From contig NZ_JACHCQ010000003.1 of NCBI RefSeq assembly GCF_014205835.1, forward strand, positions 186,001 to 250,000: a DNA stretch of 64,000 nucleotides. The letters are read 5' to 3'. The translations under genes were made by a program, and so were the position numbers. Position 1 is the first letter of the stretch; every line of letters begins with the position of its first letter. The notes beneath the pieces were generated by a model. The model was given only the letters and a program-made list of their open reading frames with translations, searched no databases and was not told where the DNA came from. Below, one piece after another: positions 56,427 through 64,000 of the stretch. This DNA comes from Pedobacter sp. AK013 (lineage in GTDB: Bacteria; Bacteroidota; Bacteroidia; Sphingobacteriales; Sphingobacteriaceae).

Positions 56427-56699
56427 TTATAAATCTTTCCCTTTCAAACCTTTCTCCTTATTCTTATTTCTATTTCCAATGTCTTCACTCTGACTTAAAT
56501 TCAAATTTTCATTTACGGCATGTGTAGGATCATTTTCAGCTTTCGATAAATGCGACGCTGCTGGTTCATCTTTACGTTTAAAATCGGCGCGTTTATGCCC
56601 ATAAGTAGCCTCTCCATTATCCCATTCTATATCTTCCTCATTGTGGTTAATCTCCTCATTAGGATCGACATTTTTATTTTCATTACTTTCCATAGCCAT
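56427..56699 (-). CDS. small, highly charged, probably disordered protein
   Basis: 90 residues (or 88 from the second ATG at 56693), full of Asn, Glu, Asp and Lys, no hydrophobic stretch: EINHNEEDIEWDNGEATYGH, KRADFKRKDEPAASHLSKAE. No family recognised. Same strand as the next gene and the ribosomal operons. Confidence 0.65.
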   Translation of the reverse strand: MAMESNENKNVDPNEEINHNEEDIEWDNGEATYGHKRADFKRKDEPAASHLSKAENDPTHAVNENLNLSQSEDIGNRNKNKEKGLKGKDL

Positions 56700-56806
56700 T
56701 CTTTTGTAGATGCTTCTGTTATAACAACAATTGGTACAATAAAAAGTTTAATTGTATACCAGCTGGTCTTTTCGTCTCATCTTACCCATCCTGCAATCAA
56801 TTGCTG

Positions 56807-57052
56807 CTATTGTATGCCTTTACTTTGATCAATCTCTCTACTACTGTCCAAATCATCTTTAGTGGATCCATTTTCATCACGATGTTTTGGTGGATTTTCC
56901 ATTCTGCTTTCTTCTAGTTCAGAAAAATCACCATCTTTTTGATTAACCACTTCGCCATGAGCGGAAGGTTTATCTTTCAGTTCTTCTTTAGGATCGGCAA
57001 AATCCTGTCCCTCAACAGGTAATCCTTCTCGTCTCTTTTCTTTATTAGTCAT
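56807..57052 (-). CDS. small, highly charged, probably disordered protein
   Basis: 81 residues, again lacking hydrophobic residues (LPVEGQDFADPKEELKDKPS; ENPPKHRDENGSTKDDLDSS). Close in composition to its neighbour and to the 55588 protein, without clear alignment. 51 bp upstream of it is the rpsJ terminator. Confidence 0.6.
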   Translation of the reverse strand: MTNKEKRREGLPVEGQDFADPKEELKDKPSAHGEVVNQKDGDFSELEESRMENPPKHRDENGSTKDDLDSSREIDQSKGIQ

Positions 57053-57102
57053 ACCAATACAACCAGCCAGTTCAGCTTTTGTTTTGGAATTTGGGGCATA
57101 TA

Positions 57103-57135
57103 AAAAAAGGCCTCGATTTGCATCGAGACCTTTTC
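57103..57135 (-). terminator. intrinsic terminator after rpsJ
   Basis: AAAGGCCTCGAT (57106-57117) with ATCGAGACCTTTT (57122-57134), loop TTGC. T-runs on both sides. 18 bp after the rpsJ stop, so the str unit ends here instead of continuing into rplC. Confidence 0.9.
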
Positions 57136-57152
57136 TGTTCTTTTAAAATCAA

Positions 57153-57458
57153 TTAAACTTTGATTTCAACTTCAACACCACTAGGTAATTCAAGTTTCAT
57201 TAAAGCATCAACCGTTTTAGAGTTAGAGCTATAAATATCCAATAAACGTTTGTAAGCGCACAATTGGAATTGCTCTCTAGCTTTTTTGTTTACGTGTGGA
57301 GAACGTAAAACAGTAAAGATTTTTTTCTCTGTAGGAAGTGGAATCGGACCACTTACCACTGCACCCGTAGGTTTAACAGTTTTTACGATTTTCTCAGCAG
57401 ATTTATCTACCAAGTTGTAATCGTAAGATTTTAATTTAATTCTGATTCTTTGGCTCAT
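57153..57458 (-). CDS. rpsJ: 30S ribosomal protein S10
   Basis: 101 residues. [40 protein letters not shown] and the NusE loop [17 protein letters not shown]. Normally the first gene of the S10 operon directly before rplC; here it ends the str unit and is followed by a terminator. 138 bp after fusA. Confidence 0.98.
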   Translation of the reverse strand: MSQRIRIKLKSYDYNLVDKSAEKIVKTVKPTGAVVSGPIPLPTEKKIFTVLRSPHVNKKAREQFQLCAYKRLLDIYSSNSKTVDALMKLELPSGVEVEIKV

Positions 57459-57524
57459 CTTATTTTTAATTATGGTTTCCTGTTAGAGCTATTAACAACA
57501 GAAACCGGATTTATCTTTTTTAGA

Positions 57525-57597
57525 AGCAAGTATTTAGAAGCAAGTATCAAGATTGATAGTTCGTCTTAATACTTGCTACTTTTATCTTGATACTAAC
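57525..57597. repeat. permuted AAGCAAGTAT/TATCAAG repeat between fusA and rpsJ
   Basis: AGAAGCAAGTATTTAGAAGC and AAGTATCAAGATTGATAG face a loose inverse CTTAATACTTGCTACTTTTA. Non-coding; cf. 42969-43030. Confidence 0.5.
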
Positions 57598-59711
57598 TAG
57601 TCTTCAGATTTTACTCTTCCTTTAGATTTAGCTACTACTTCATCCTGAACGTTTTTAGGCGCTGGCTCGTAGTGGTCGAATTCCATTGTAGAAGTTGCAC
57701 GGCCTGAAGTGATGGTACGTAACTGGGTTACATAACCGAACATTTCAGAAAGTGGTACCAATGCTTTAATTACCTGAGCACCGTTACGGGTATCCATACC
57801 TTGTAACTGACCACGACGACGGTTCATATCACCGATTACATCACCCATGTTTTCTTCAGGGGTTAAGATTTCGATTTTCATGATTGGCTCCATCAAAGCA
57901 GGTCTACATTTAGGTAAAGCCTCACGATATGCCATACGGGCAGCAAGCTCGAATGATAAAGCATCCGAATCGACTGCGTGGAATGAACCATCAATCAAAC
58001 GTACTTTCATATCAGGAAGCGGATAACCAGCTAATACACCATTTGTCATTGCAGATGCAAAACCTTTCTCAACTGAAGGGATAAACTCACGAGGAATAGC
58101 ACCACCCACAATTTCGTTTACGAATTGCAAACCACCTTTTTCAAAATCAGCATCAATTGGTGAAATCACAACTTTGATATCGGCAAATTTACCACGACCA
58201 CCTGATTGTTTTTTGTAAACTTCGCGGTGTTCAGTAGTACCGAAGATTGCCTCTTTGTAAGCTACTTGTGGCGCACCTTGGTTAACCTCTACTTTAAATT
58301 CACGTTTTAAACGGTCAATTAAGATATCTAAGTGAAGCTCGCCCATACCAGAAATTACAGTCTGACCAGTTTCCTGATCGGTTTGAACTCTGAATGTAGG
58401 ATCTTCTTCAGCCAGTTTAGATAAGCCCATACCTAATTTATCAACGTCAGCCTGAGTTTTAGGCTCAATAGCTAAACCGATAACCGGATCAGGGAATACC
58501 ATCGATTCAAGAACGATTGGGTTTTTCTCATCACAAAGGGTATCACCAGTTTTGATATCTTTAAATCCAACTACAGCAGCAATATCACCAGCAGCCACAT
58601 TAGGCACAGGATTTTGCTTGTTTGCGTGCATTTGGAAGATACGTGAAATACGCTCTTTGCTTTCTGAACGTGTGTTGTAAACGTAAGAACCAGCTTCTAA
58701 ATTACCCGAGTAAACACGGATAAAACATAAACGGCCTACAAATGGGTCAGTTGCAATTTTAAATGCTAAAGCTGCAAATGGCTCATTGATGCTTGGTTTT
58801 AATAAAACTTCAGCACCTGTATCTGGGTTAGTACCTGTTACACCTTCTGAATCAAGAGGCGAAGGCAATAACTCCATCACGTAATCTAACATGGTTTGAA
58901 CACCTTTGTTTTTGAAAGATGAACCACATACCATAGGAACGATTTTAGCATCTAAAACAGCTGCACGTAAAGCGTCTAAAACTTCGCGCTCAGTGATGGT
59001 TTCAGGAGCATCGAAGAATTTCTCCATTAGAGACTCATCATAATCAGCAACTGATTCCAATAATTTCTCTCTCCACTCAGCAACCTCATCAATCATATCT
59101 TCTGGGATTGGCACTTCAGTAAAAGTCATACCTTTATCGTGCTCATTCCAAACGATACCACGGTTGTTGATCAAATCAACCACACCTTTGAAGTTATCTT
59201 CAGAACCGATAGGTAATTGCAAAGGAACTGCATTACTACCCAACATGTCTTTAACTTGCTTAACAACTTTTAAGAAGTCAGCACCAGAACGGTCCATTTT
59301 GTTAACGAAACCGATACGGGCAACATTATAGTTGTTAGCTAAACGCCAGTTAGTTTCTGATTGAGGCTCAACACCATCAACAGCAGAAAACAAGAACACT
59401 AAACCATCCAATACACGTAACGAGCGGTTTACCTCTACGGTAAAATCCACGTGTCCTGGTGTATCGATAATGTTCATGTGATAGTTCTGGTTTCTGTATT
59501 TCCAGTTAACTGTAGTTGCAGCAGAAGTAATGGTAATACCACGCTCTTGCTCTTGTGCCATCCAGTCCATTGTTGCAGCACCTTCGTGCACCTCACCAAT
59601 TTTATGACTTACACCAGCATAATAAAGGATACGCTCAGTTGTTGTAGTTTTACCCGCATCAATGTGAGCAGCAATTCCAATATTTCTTGTAAATTTTAAA
59701 TCTCTTGCCAT
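57597..59711 (-). CDS. fusA: elongation factor G
   Basis: 704 residues, full length. GTP-binding P-loop [20 protein letters not shown]3 [10 protein letters not shown]4 NKMDRSG. Domain IV/V near the C-terminus ([28 protein letters not shown]-like [20 protein letters not shown]) are intact. Drives translocation. 129 bp after rpsG, with an ATCTGTGTAATC-type repeat in the gap. Confidence 0.98.
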   Translation of the reverse strand: MARDLKFTRNIGIAAHIDAGKTTTTERILYYAGVSHKIGEVHEGAATMDWMAQEQERGITITSAATTVNWKYRNQNYHMNIIDTPGHVDFTVEVNRSLRVLDGLVFLFSAVDGVEPQSETNWRLANNYNVARIGFVNKMDRSGADFLKVVKQVKDMLGSNAVPLQLPIGSEDNFKGVVDLINNRGIVWNEHDKGMTFTEVPIPEDMIDEVAEWREKLLESVADYDESLMEKFFDAPETITEREVLDALRAAVLDAKIVPMVCGSSFKNKGVQTMLDYVMELLPSPLDSEGVTGTNPDTGAEVLLKPSINEPFAALAFKIATDPFVGRLCFIRVYSGNLEAGSYVYNTRSESKERISRIFQMHANKQNPVPNVAAGDIAAVVGFKDIKTGDTLCDEKNPIVLESMVFPDPVIGLAIEPKTQADVDKLGMGLSKLAEEDPTFRVQTDQETGQTVISGMGELHLDILIDRLKREFKVEVNQGAPQVAYKEAIFGTTEHREVYKKQSGGRGKFADIKVVISPIDADFEKGGLQFVNEIVGGAIPREFIPSVEKGFASAMTNGVLAGYPLPDMKVRLIDGSFHAVDSDALSFELAARMAYREALPKCRPALMEPIMKIEILTPEENMGDVIGDMNRRRGQLQGMDTRNGAQVIKALVPLSEMFGYVTQLRTITSGRATSTMEFDHYEPAPKNVQDEVVAKSKGRVKSED

Positions 59712-59734
59712 GTTATGTTTTTGATTTATCTGAT

Positions 59735-59835
59735 TTTAAATGATTACACCGATTATGTTAAAACAAATCGGTGTAATTTATCTAATCAGTATAATCTTCT
59801 AATTAAATCTGTGTAATCTTACTAATCTGTTAATC
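59735..59835. repeat. ATCTGTGTAATC-type repeat between rpsG and fusA
   Basis: GATTACACCGATTATGTTAA, then AATCGGTGTAATTTATCTAA, AATCAGTATAATCTTC, AAATCTGTGTAATC and ACTAATCTGTTAATCC: variants of one 12-bp word. Also seen at 25802-25847. Confidence 0.5.
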
Positions 59836-59840
59836 CTAAA

Positions 59841-60308
59841 TTAGAATCTGAAGTGAGAGAACGCTTTGTTAGCCTCAGCCATTTTGTGCGTATCTTCTTT
59901 CTTCTTAACAGCAGCACCTTCACCTTTAGCAGCAGCTACGATTTCACCAGCTAATTTCTCTTTCATGGTTTTTTCGCCACGTTTACGAGCGTATAAAATT
60001 AACCATTTCATACCTAAAGCTGTTTTACGCTCTGGTCTAACCTCAGTTGGAACCTGGAAGTTAGCACCACCAACACGACGAGATTTAACCTCTACAGCTG
60101 GCATAATGTTAGTTAATGCACGTTTGAATACCTCTAAACCGTTTTCACCTGCTTTTTTCTCAGCAATTTCAACAGCATCGTAAAAAATTGAGTAAGCGAT
60201 AGATTTTTTTCCATCGTACATCATATTGTTTACAAAACGAGTTACCTGAACATCATTGAATTTTGGATCAGGAAGAATAATTCTCTTTTTTGGTTTTGAC
60301 TTTCTCAT
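59841..60308 (-). CDS. rpsG: 30S ribosomal protein S7
   Basis: 155 residues. [40 protein letters not shown] and [20 protein letters not shown]. Nucleates the 30S head. 17 bp after rpsL. Confidence 0.98.
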   Translation of the reverse strand: MRKSKPKKRIILPDPKFNDVQVTRFVNNMMYDGKKSIAYSIFYDAVEIAEKKAGENGLEVFKRALTNIMPAVEVKSRRVGGANFQVPTEVRPERKTALGMKWLILYARKRGEKTMKEKLAGEIVAAAKGEGAAVKKKEDTHKMAEANKAFSHFRF

Positions 60309-60325
60309 TTCTTATTTCCTCCCGA

Positions 60326-60739
60326 TTATTTCTTTTTACCTTTTGTTGGCGCCGCAGCTACTTGTCCTGGTTTAGGGCGTTTAGTACCATATTTAGAACG
60401 ACGTTGGTTACGACCAGCTACACCTGATGTATCTAATGCACCACGGATGATGTGGTAACGTACACCTGGTAAATCTTTAACACGACCACCACGGATCAAT
60501 ACGATTGAGTGCTCCTGTAAGTTGTGACCTTCTCCAGGGATGTAAGCATTCACCTCTTTACCGTTTGTTAAACGAACACGGGCTACTTTACGCATTGCTG
60601 AGTTTGGTTTTTTAGGGGTAGTGGTGTACACACGTGTACATACACCTCTTCGCTGTGGACAGCTGTCCAACGCTGGAGACTTACTCTTGAACTCCAGTGC
60701 TACTCTACCTTTTCTAACTAATTGTTGAATGGTTGGCAT
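60326..60739 (-). CDS. rpsL: 30S ribosomal protein S12
   Basis: 137 residues; decoding-site protein. [36 protein letters not shown] and [20 protein letters not shown] are conserved, with the wild-type lysines at the positions linked to streptomycin resistance in other bacteria. The C-terminal [12 protein letters not shown] is a short extension. First gene of the str unit. Confidence 0.98.
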   Translation of the reverse strand: MPTIQQLVRKGRVALEFKSKSPALDSCPQRRGVCTRVYTTTPKKPNSAMRKVARVRLTNGKEVNAYIPGEGHNLQEHSIVLIRGGRVKDLPGVRYHIIRGALDTSGVAGRNQRRSKYGTKRPKPGQVAAAPTKGKKK

Positions 60740-60816
60740 TGTGCTTTTTTATGTTTTTTTATTAAAAAATTTACCGCTCCCCCGGCATCTTTACAGATAG
60801 CCCATAAAACGGACTG

Positions 60817-60847
60817 CAAAAGTAGAACAATTCTTTTTAAAAATCAA
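60817..60847 (-). promoter_or_regulatory. consensus promoter for the str operon
   Basis: TTG (60847-60845), 20 nt, TACTTTTG (60824-60817). A full consensus match 78 bp before the rpsL ATG. Confidence 0.8.
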
Positions 60848-60974
60848 GGGGTTAGCGCAAAAAGTTTTCTACCGGCAATTGTCAGTTTTGAGTTGAGCAT
60901 TAAGGAGTTGCGGGTCAATTTGCAGTTGAAGTTTGTTAATTATCGGTTTTCTACCTAAAATCGGCTAATACAAG

Positions 60975-61000
60975 CGTCATGCTGAACTGTTTCAGCACCT
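60975..61000. repeat. REP-like half-unit
   Basis: CGTCATGCTGAACTGTTTCA, matching one arm of 6202-6262. The rest of the spacer (61001-61144) has a CCCTAA/TTAGGG hairpin at 61022-61043 and no gene. Confidence 0.6.
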
Positions 61001-61144
61001 CATTTGCCGTTTAAATTACTTCCCTAAGGTGTTTCCGTTAGGGCGCGGAGTTTTGTAACCATAAATATTGCAAGCCTAAGGGAGGAGCTTAAATTCATAA
61101 AAAATTGTTCGAAATATCATATCTTTAATAAAAACCTAAACGCT

Positions 61145-61273
61145 ATGTTCTCAAATATCATCGGCATAATTATTGAATTTGGAATATCAATTAAACAAAA
61201 TATAGCCGATTACCAATCCCTTCTTTCTTTGGGGTTAAGCGATCGTCAGTTACTATATGAATCAATTAAGTAG
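61145..61273 (+). CDS. possible 42-residue small protein
   Basis: ATG at 61145, TAG at 61273, 30 bp before the rhodanese-like gene. It begins MFSNIIGIIIEFGISIKQNI and ends LGLSDRQLLYESIK: a hydrophobic N-terminus and a polar helical end. TATCTTTA (a near -7 box) lies about 25 bp upstream. No family recognised; may be a small membrane peptide in the same transcript as the next gene. Confidence 0.4.
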   Translation: MFSNIIGIIIEFGISIKQNIADYQSLLSLGLSDRQLLYESIK

Positions 61274-61303
61274 AAATTATTAATCTTTTAAAGGTTCGGA
61301 AAA

Positions 61304-61861
61304 ATGAAAATAAAAATCTTCACAATCATACTTTGTAGCCTTGCATCTTTATGTAATGCACAAACTACTTCCACTATTAAAAGTAAAAGAAAAGCCATTG
61401 TAGATTTTGATGCCTACGAGAAACTCATACCAGAGGTTAAAGCCCATCGTAAAAATAAGCTTATTGATTTACCAACATTTTTAAAAATGGCGAAAGAGAA
61501 AGGCGCCGTTATTTTAGATACACGTTCCGATAGCCTATTTAAACGAAAACATGTTAAGGGGGCTATTCATTTAAATTTTGCTGATTTCACGCAGCAAAAC
61601 CTGTTAAGGATTATACCCAATGCAGATACCAAAATATTAATCTATTGCAATAACAATTTTATAGATGACCAGGCAAATTTTGCCAGCAAAGTAGTTGTAC
61701 CTGTTTTAGTAAAGAAAAAAATAGCGCCTATTTCATTGGCCTTAAATATCCCTACCTACATTAACCTGTATGGTTATGGATACAGAAATGTTTATGAACT
61801 TTCTGAACTGGTTAGCATATTAGATAAAAGAATAACTTTTGAGGGTACCTACGCTAATTAA
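61304..61861 (+). CDS. secreted rhodanese-like domain protein
   Basis: 185 residues with a signal peptide (1-20, ILCSLASLCNAQ). One rhodanese fold: DLPTFLKMAKEKGAVILDTR, KRKHVKGAIHLNFADFTQQN and the active-site loop ILIYCNNNFIDDQ with the expected Cys. Periplasmic sulfur transfer is possible but the substrate is unknown. Confidence 0.88.
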   Translation: MKIKIFTIILCSLASLCNAQTTSTIKSKRKAIVDFDAYEKLIPEVKAHRKNKLIDLPTFLKMAKEKGAVILDTRSDSLFKRKHVKGAIHLNFADFTQQNLLRIIPNADTKILIYCNNNFIDDQANFASKVVVPVLVKKKIAPISLALNIPTYINLYGYGYRNVYELSELVSILDKRITFEGTYAN

Positions 61862-61881
61862 AGCTCAACCATTAAAACAAC

Positions 61882-62340
61882 TTAATTACAATCCTTAAAG
61901 CTATCTCTAAGTACTTTTAACCGTGCAACTGCCGCTTCTAGTTCTTTTGGTGCTTTACCATATTCGTAGGTAATTTTGTACTGTTTACCATCAGCATTAA
62001 TAGCAATCCACTCTGCACCTCCATCAGCACAATCAGGGCAGCCAATTACTTCTGGCAGGGCCGAAATCTTTTCCAAATTCAATTCGCTTTTGATCGCGTT
62101 TATATCTGCTTCAGAAATTGTTTTGCTACAGATTTTGGTATCGGCCGTTTGCCCATTTTTCGATTTGGAAAAAGTAAGTTTCAGATCACTAATGAGCAGA
62201 TTATTGGAACAATAGCCTACACACATCCCAAATGATGATCCATAACCAATGCTGTTTAGGTTTTTGATATTGCCTTTTTTGCAACTAAAAATAGTCGTAA
62301 TTAAAGCTAACGTAAGGATGAATTTTAGAAATTTCTTCAT
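61882..62340 (-). CDS. cysteine-rich lipoprotein, unknown function
   Basis: 152 residues. Lipoprotein signal MKKFLKFILTLALITTIFSC (lipobox IFSC, Cys20). Pairs of Cys follow (MCVGYC; VIGCPDCADGG; final DC), perhaps disulfides. It resembles small uncharacterised Bacteroidetes lipoproteins. Convergent with the rhodanese gene. Confidence 0.78.
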   Translation of the reverse strand: MKKFLKFILTLALITTIFSCKKGNIKNLNSIGYGSSFGMCVGYCSNNLLISDLKLTFSKSKNGQTADTKICSKTISEADINAIKSELNLEKISALPEVIGCPDCADGGAEWIAINADGKQYKITYEYGKAPKELEAAVARLKVLRDSFKDCN

Positions 62341-62411
62341 AGTTAAGAGACAAAATACAACCTCAAAGATATTGTTTATCAGTTAAGAACTTATACAAAA
62401 GCCCCGTAAAC

Positions 62412-62445
62412 AAAGAAAGCGATCTTAATTTTGATCGCTTTCTTT
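62412..62445 (-). terminator. intrinsic terminator after the discoidin lipoprotein
   Basis: AAAGAAAGCGATC (62412-62424) with GATCGCTTTCTTT (62433-62445): a perfect 13-bp stem, 15 bp after the stop. Confidence 0.85.
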
Positions 62446-62459
62446 AAATTACCATAATT

Positions 62460-63461
62460 TTAGAGTTTCACATATCCCTCAAAATTCGCCAGGCAAGGAT
62501 AACTTGCACCTTCGAGCAACGTAATTTTCACATAACGGATTGGGGCTGTTGGCGAAACAGCAAATTTCTGCTCACTCACTGTAGTTGGATTGAAAATCCG
62601 TTCATCGCCCAATTGAGAAAAAGTAACGCCATCTACACTCCCCGAAATGGAAAATTTGCTAAAACCTTGTTTTGGATCGGTATGGGCGTTAAGGCCGATG
62701 TAAGAAAGTAAACTTGCCTTTTTCATATCAACAACAATCCAATGCGGATATGGATGCAGCACATCGTAATCAGCTTGCCAGAATGATGGGACTGTTGGTG
62801 CTGTTGGACTTTTGGCCGAAATTACATCAACCACATATGCGGCTAAATTGGTTTCATCGCCAGGATAATTTACTTCGCTCGAAGCTGTTGCTGTCCATCC
62901 TGTTTTGCTCAACGCAATATCGGTAAGTGGCTTCCTTTGCTGCAAACCGGTAACAGTAAATTCAGACAGAAAGGTAACGTTGCCCGTTTGTGTTGTTGCT
63001 TTTTCGAGGGTAGTTAATCTAAGATAACGTACATTCCTGGCAGGCGAGAAAGTAAATGCCTGTTCGGTATAAGTGGCAGGATTAAATGTAAGCTCGCCAA
63101 TAGTTGTAAAACTCGTTCCATCATTACTACCTTCCAGTCTGAATTTGGTAAAACCTTTCGGGTCGCCCTGTTTTGTGGTTAAACCAATTTTTGTTACTAC
63201 CGTCTGTTTTTTCATATCGATTAATAACCAATGTGGAAATGTAGCGGTAGCATTAGAACTCCAAAAAGTATTCGTATTGCCATCTAAAACAGTTGCGGGT
63301 AAATTAGCCGTTCCCTGACTAGAAGCTGTTGCACTCCAGCCCGAACGGTCTAACGCAACCTCTTCTAAATTGGACGTAAGCTCAGCACTTTTGTCCTTTT
63401 TACAACCTATTGCCAAACCTACAAAAAGGAGGCAAACGGTATATATTTTTATATTTTTCAT
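62460..63461 (-). CDS. lipoprotein with two discoidin (F5/8 type C) domains
   Basis: 333 residues. Lipobox LAIGC with Cys20. Two repeats of the discoidin fold follow: ~38-170 (DRSGWSATASSQ, TNTFWSSN, FPHWLLIDMKKQ, VRYLRLTTLEKA) and ~185-333 (SKTGWTATASSE, YPHWIVVDMKKA, IRYVKITLLEGA). The domain binds sugars or surfaces. Just downstream of a susD gene (56 bp), so part of a polysaccharide-utilisation locus, as a surface glycan-binding protein. Confidence 0.9.
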   Translation of the reverse strand: MKNIKIYTVCLLFVGLAIGCKKDKSAELTSNLEEVALDRSGWSATASSQGTANLPATVLDGNTNTFWSSNATATFPHWLLIDMKKQTVVTKIGLTTKQGDPKGFTKFRLEGSNDGTSFTTIGELTFNPATYTEQAFTFSPARNVRYLRLTTLEKATTQTGNVTFLSEFTVTGLQQRKPLTDIALSKTGWTATASSEVNYPGDETNLAAYVVDVISAKSPTAPTVPSFWQADYDVLHPYPHWIVVDMKKASLLSYIGLNAHTDPKQGFSKFSISGSVDGVTFSQLGDERIFNPTTVSEQKFAVSPTAPIRYVKITLLEGASYPCLANFEGYVKL

Positions 63462-63517
63462 CTCTTTAATTTTGATTTCAATGGTGATAAAGCCCTCATT
63501 ATTTTATCACGGATGAG

Positions 63518-64000
63518 CTAAGGGTTTTGAGTTAGATTTTTGTTATTGTCTATCTCATACTGTGGAACATAAAAAATAACACGTGCATCGGTAGGCAAAA
63601 TGGTTTGCGTGATGTTTGTATTTGGCGTGTTATTTAAGGCATGTGTCCCCGGATAGTTTCTTGTCATCGATCTGTTGTTCCTGAACAGATCATAAGCACG
63701 CTGTCCTTCAAAAGCAAATTCGAGTCTACGTTCTTCTAAAACTACATCCAAAGCCGTTTTATTTTCTGCAGCAATGCCTGCAAGCGTTAAAACCGGAATT
63801 CCGGCCCTGGTACGGATCAGGTTTACATCATCGAGTGCCAATTGTGCATTGCCGAGTTTGGCATTTGCCTCGGCTTTGTTCAAATACATCTCAGCCAAAC
63901 GCAGGTAAACCGGTGAGCTTAAATTTGCAATCCCTTCCTGCAAATTGTATTTGGTTACATAATACATCGGTACATTTGGAGCTATTTTAGTATTTACCTG
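63518..64000 (-). CDS. SusD/RagB family outer-membrane lipoprotein (5' part beyond the window)
   Basis: Visible 160 C-terminal residues; the frame is open to the edge. SSPVYLRLAEMYLNKAEANA and VLEERRLEFAFEGQRAYDLF are SusD hallmarks, and the ending FYVPQYEIDNNKNLTQNP is the usual C-terminus. SusD caps a SusC TonB-dependent porin, expected to the right. Its substrate is unknown. Confidence 0.93.
   Translation of the reverse strand, partial: QVNTKIAPNVPMYYVTKYNLQEGIANLSSPVYLRLAEMYLNKAEANAKLGNAQLALDDVNLIRTRAGIPVLTLAGIAAENKTALDVVLEERRLEFAFEGQRAYDLFRNNRSMTRNYPGTHALNNTPNTNITQTILPTDARVIFYVPQYEIDNNKNLTQNP

Noticed and set aside
1-64000. tRNA, rRNA, tmRNA, CRISPR arrays, integrases or full insertion sequences
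   Set aside because: Looked for in all spacers: no TTCGAnT arms with matching acceptor stems, no regular direct repeats with spacers and no transposase ORF were found.

Overview
The window looks like a chromosomal segment of a Bacteroidota bacterium, most likely Sphingobacteriaceae and Pedobacter-like. The evidence is AT-rich intergenic DNA, promoters of the Bacteroidetes form TTG-N19/20-TAnnTTTG, a SusD-type lipoprotein, Zn-free forms of L36 and S14, and many degenerate palindromic intergenic repeats. About 78 genes are supported. No tRNA, rRNA, CRISPR array, prophage or intact insertion sequence was seen.

Layout. 1-9.8 kb: a SulP anion transporter (cut by the left edge), acyl-CoA carboxylase beta chain, MFS transporter, a small beta-barrel protein, GNAT acetyltransferase, M42 peptidase, phosphoglycerate mutase, a lone PAS protein and exonuclease III. 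10-14.7 kb: a regulatory block (CheY-like regulator, ECF sigma factor, LuxR-type regulator with a PAS histidine kinase, a helix-turn-helix protein) and a strongly structured 95-nt intergenic element that may be an unrecognised RNA. 15-31 kb: secreted S9 peptidase, CbpA/CbpM chaperone pair, HerA-like ATPase, a nucleotidyltransferase/NahK-like kinase pair for sugar salvage, DnaK, a methyltransferase, and a GMC oxidoreductase with its subunit-3 partner. 31-34 kb: a large secreted glycoside hydrolase-type protein.

34.3-60.7 kb holds the str-S10-spc-alpha ribosomal superoperon, all on the minus strand, from rpsL to rplQ. It is split between rpsJ and rplC by about 7.7 kb of unrelated genes: a TauE/DUF1634 pair, a prephenate dehydrogenase that resembles the fungal Tyr1 type, dGTPase, and several small, very hydrophilic proteins. 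The detached rplC half has a near-perfect promoter of its own and a foldable leader. Hairpins that look regulatory also lie between rpsD and rpoA and just before rplQ. 61-64 kb: a secreted rhodanese-like protein, a lipoprotein, and the end of a carbohydrate-uptake locus (SusD plus a two-discoidin-domain lipoprotein) that runs off the right edge.

Intergenic DNA carries at least three classes of repeat: palindromic REP-like units ending in GTCATnnCGA or GTCATnCTGA, a ~140-bp element with terminal inverted repeats (two copies), and low-information stretches made of permuted GACTC/AAGACTT or ATATGAGA/ACTTGAGA words. The last class even sits inside the ribosomal operons.
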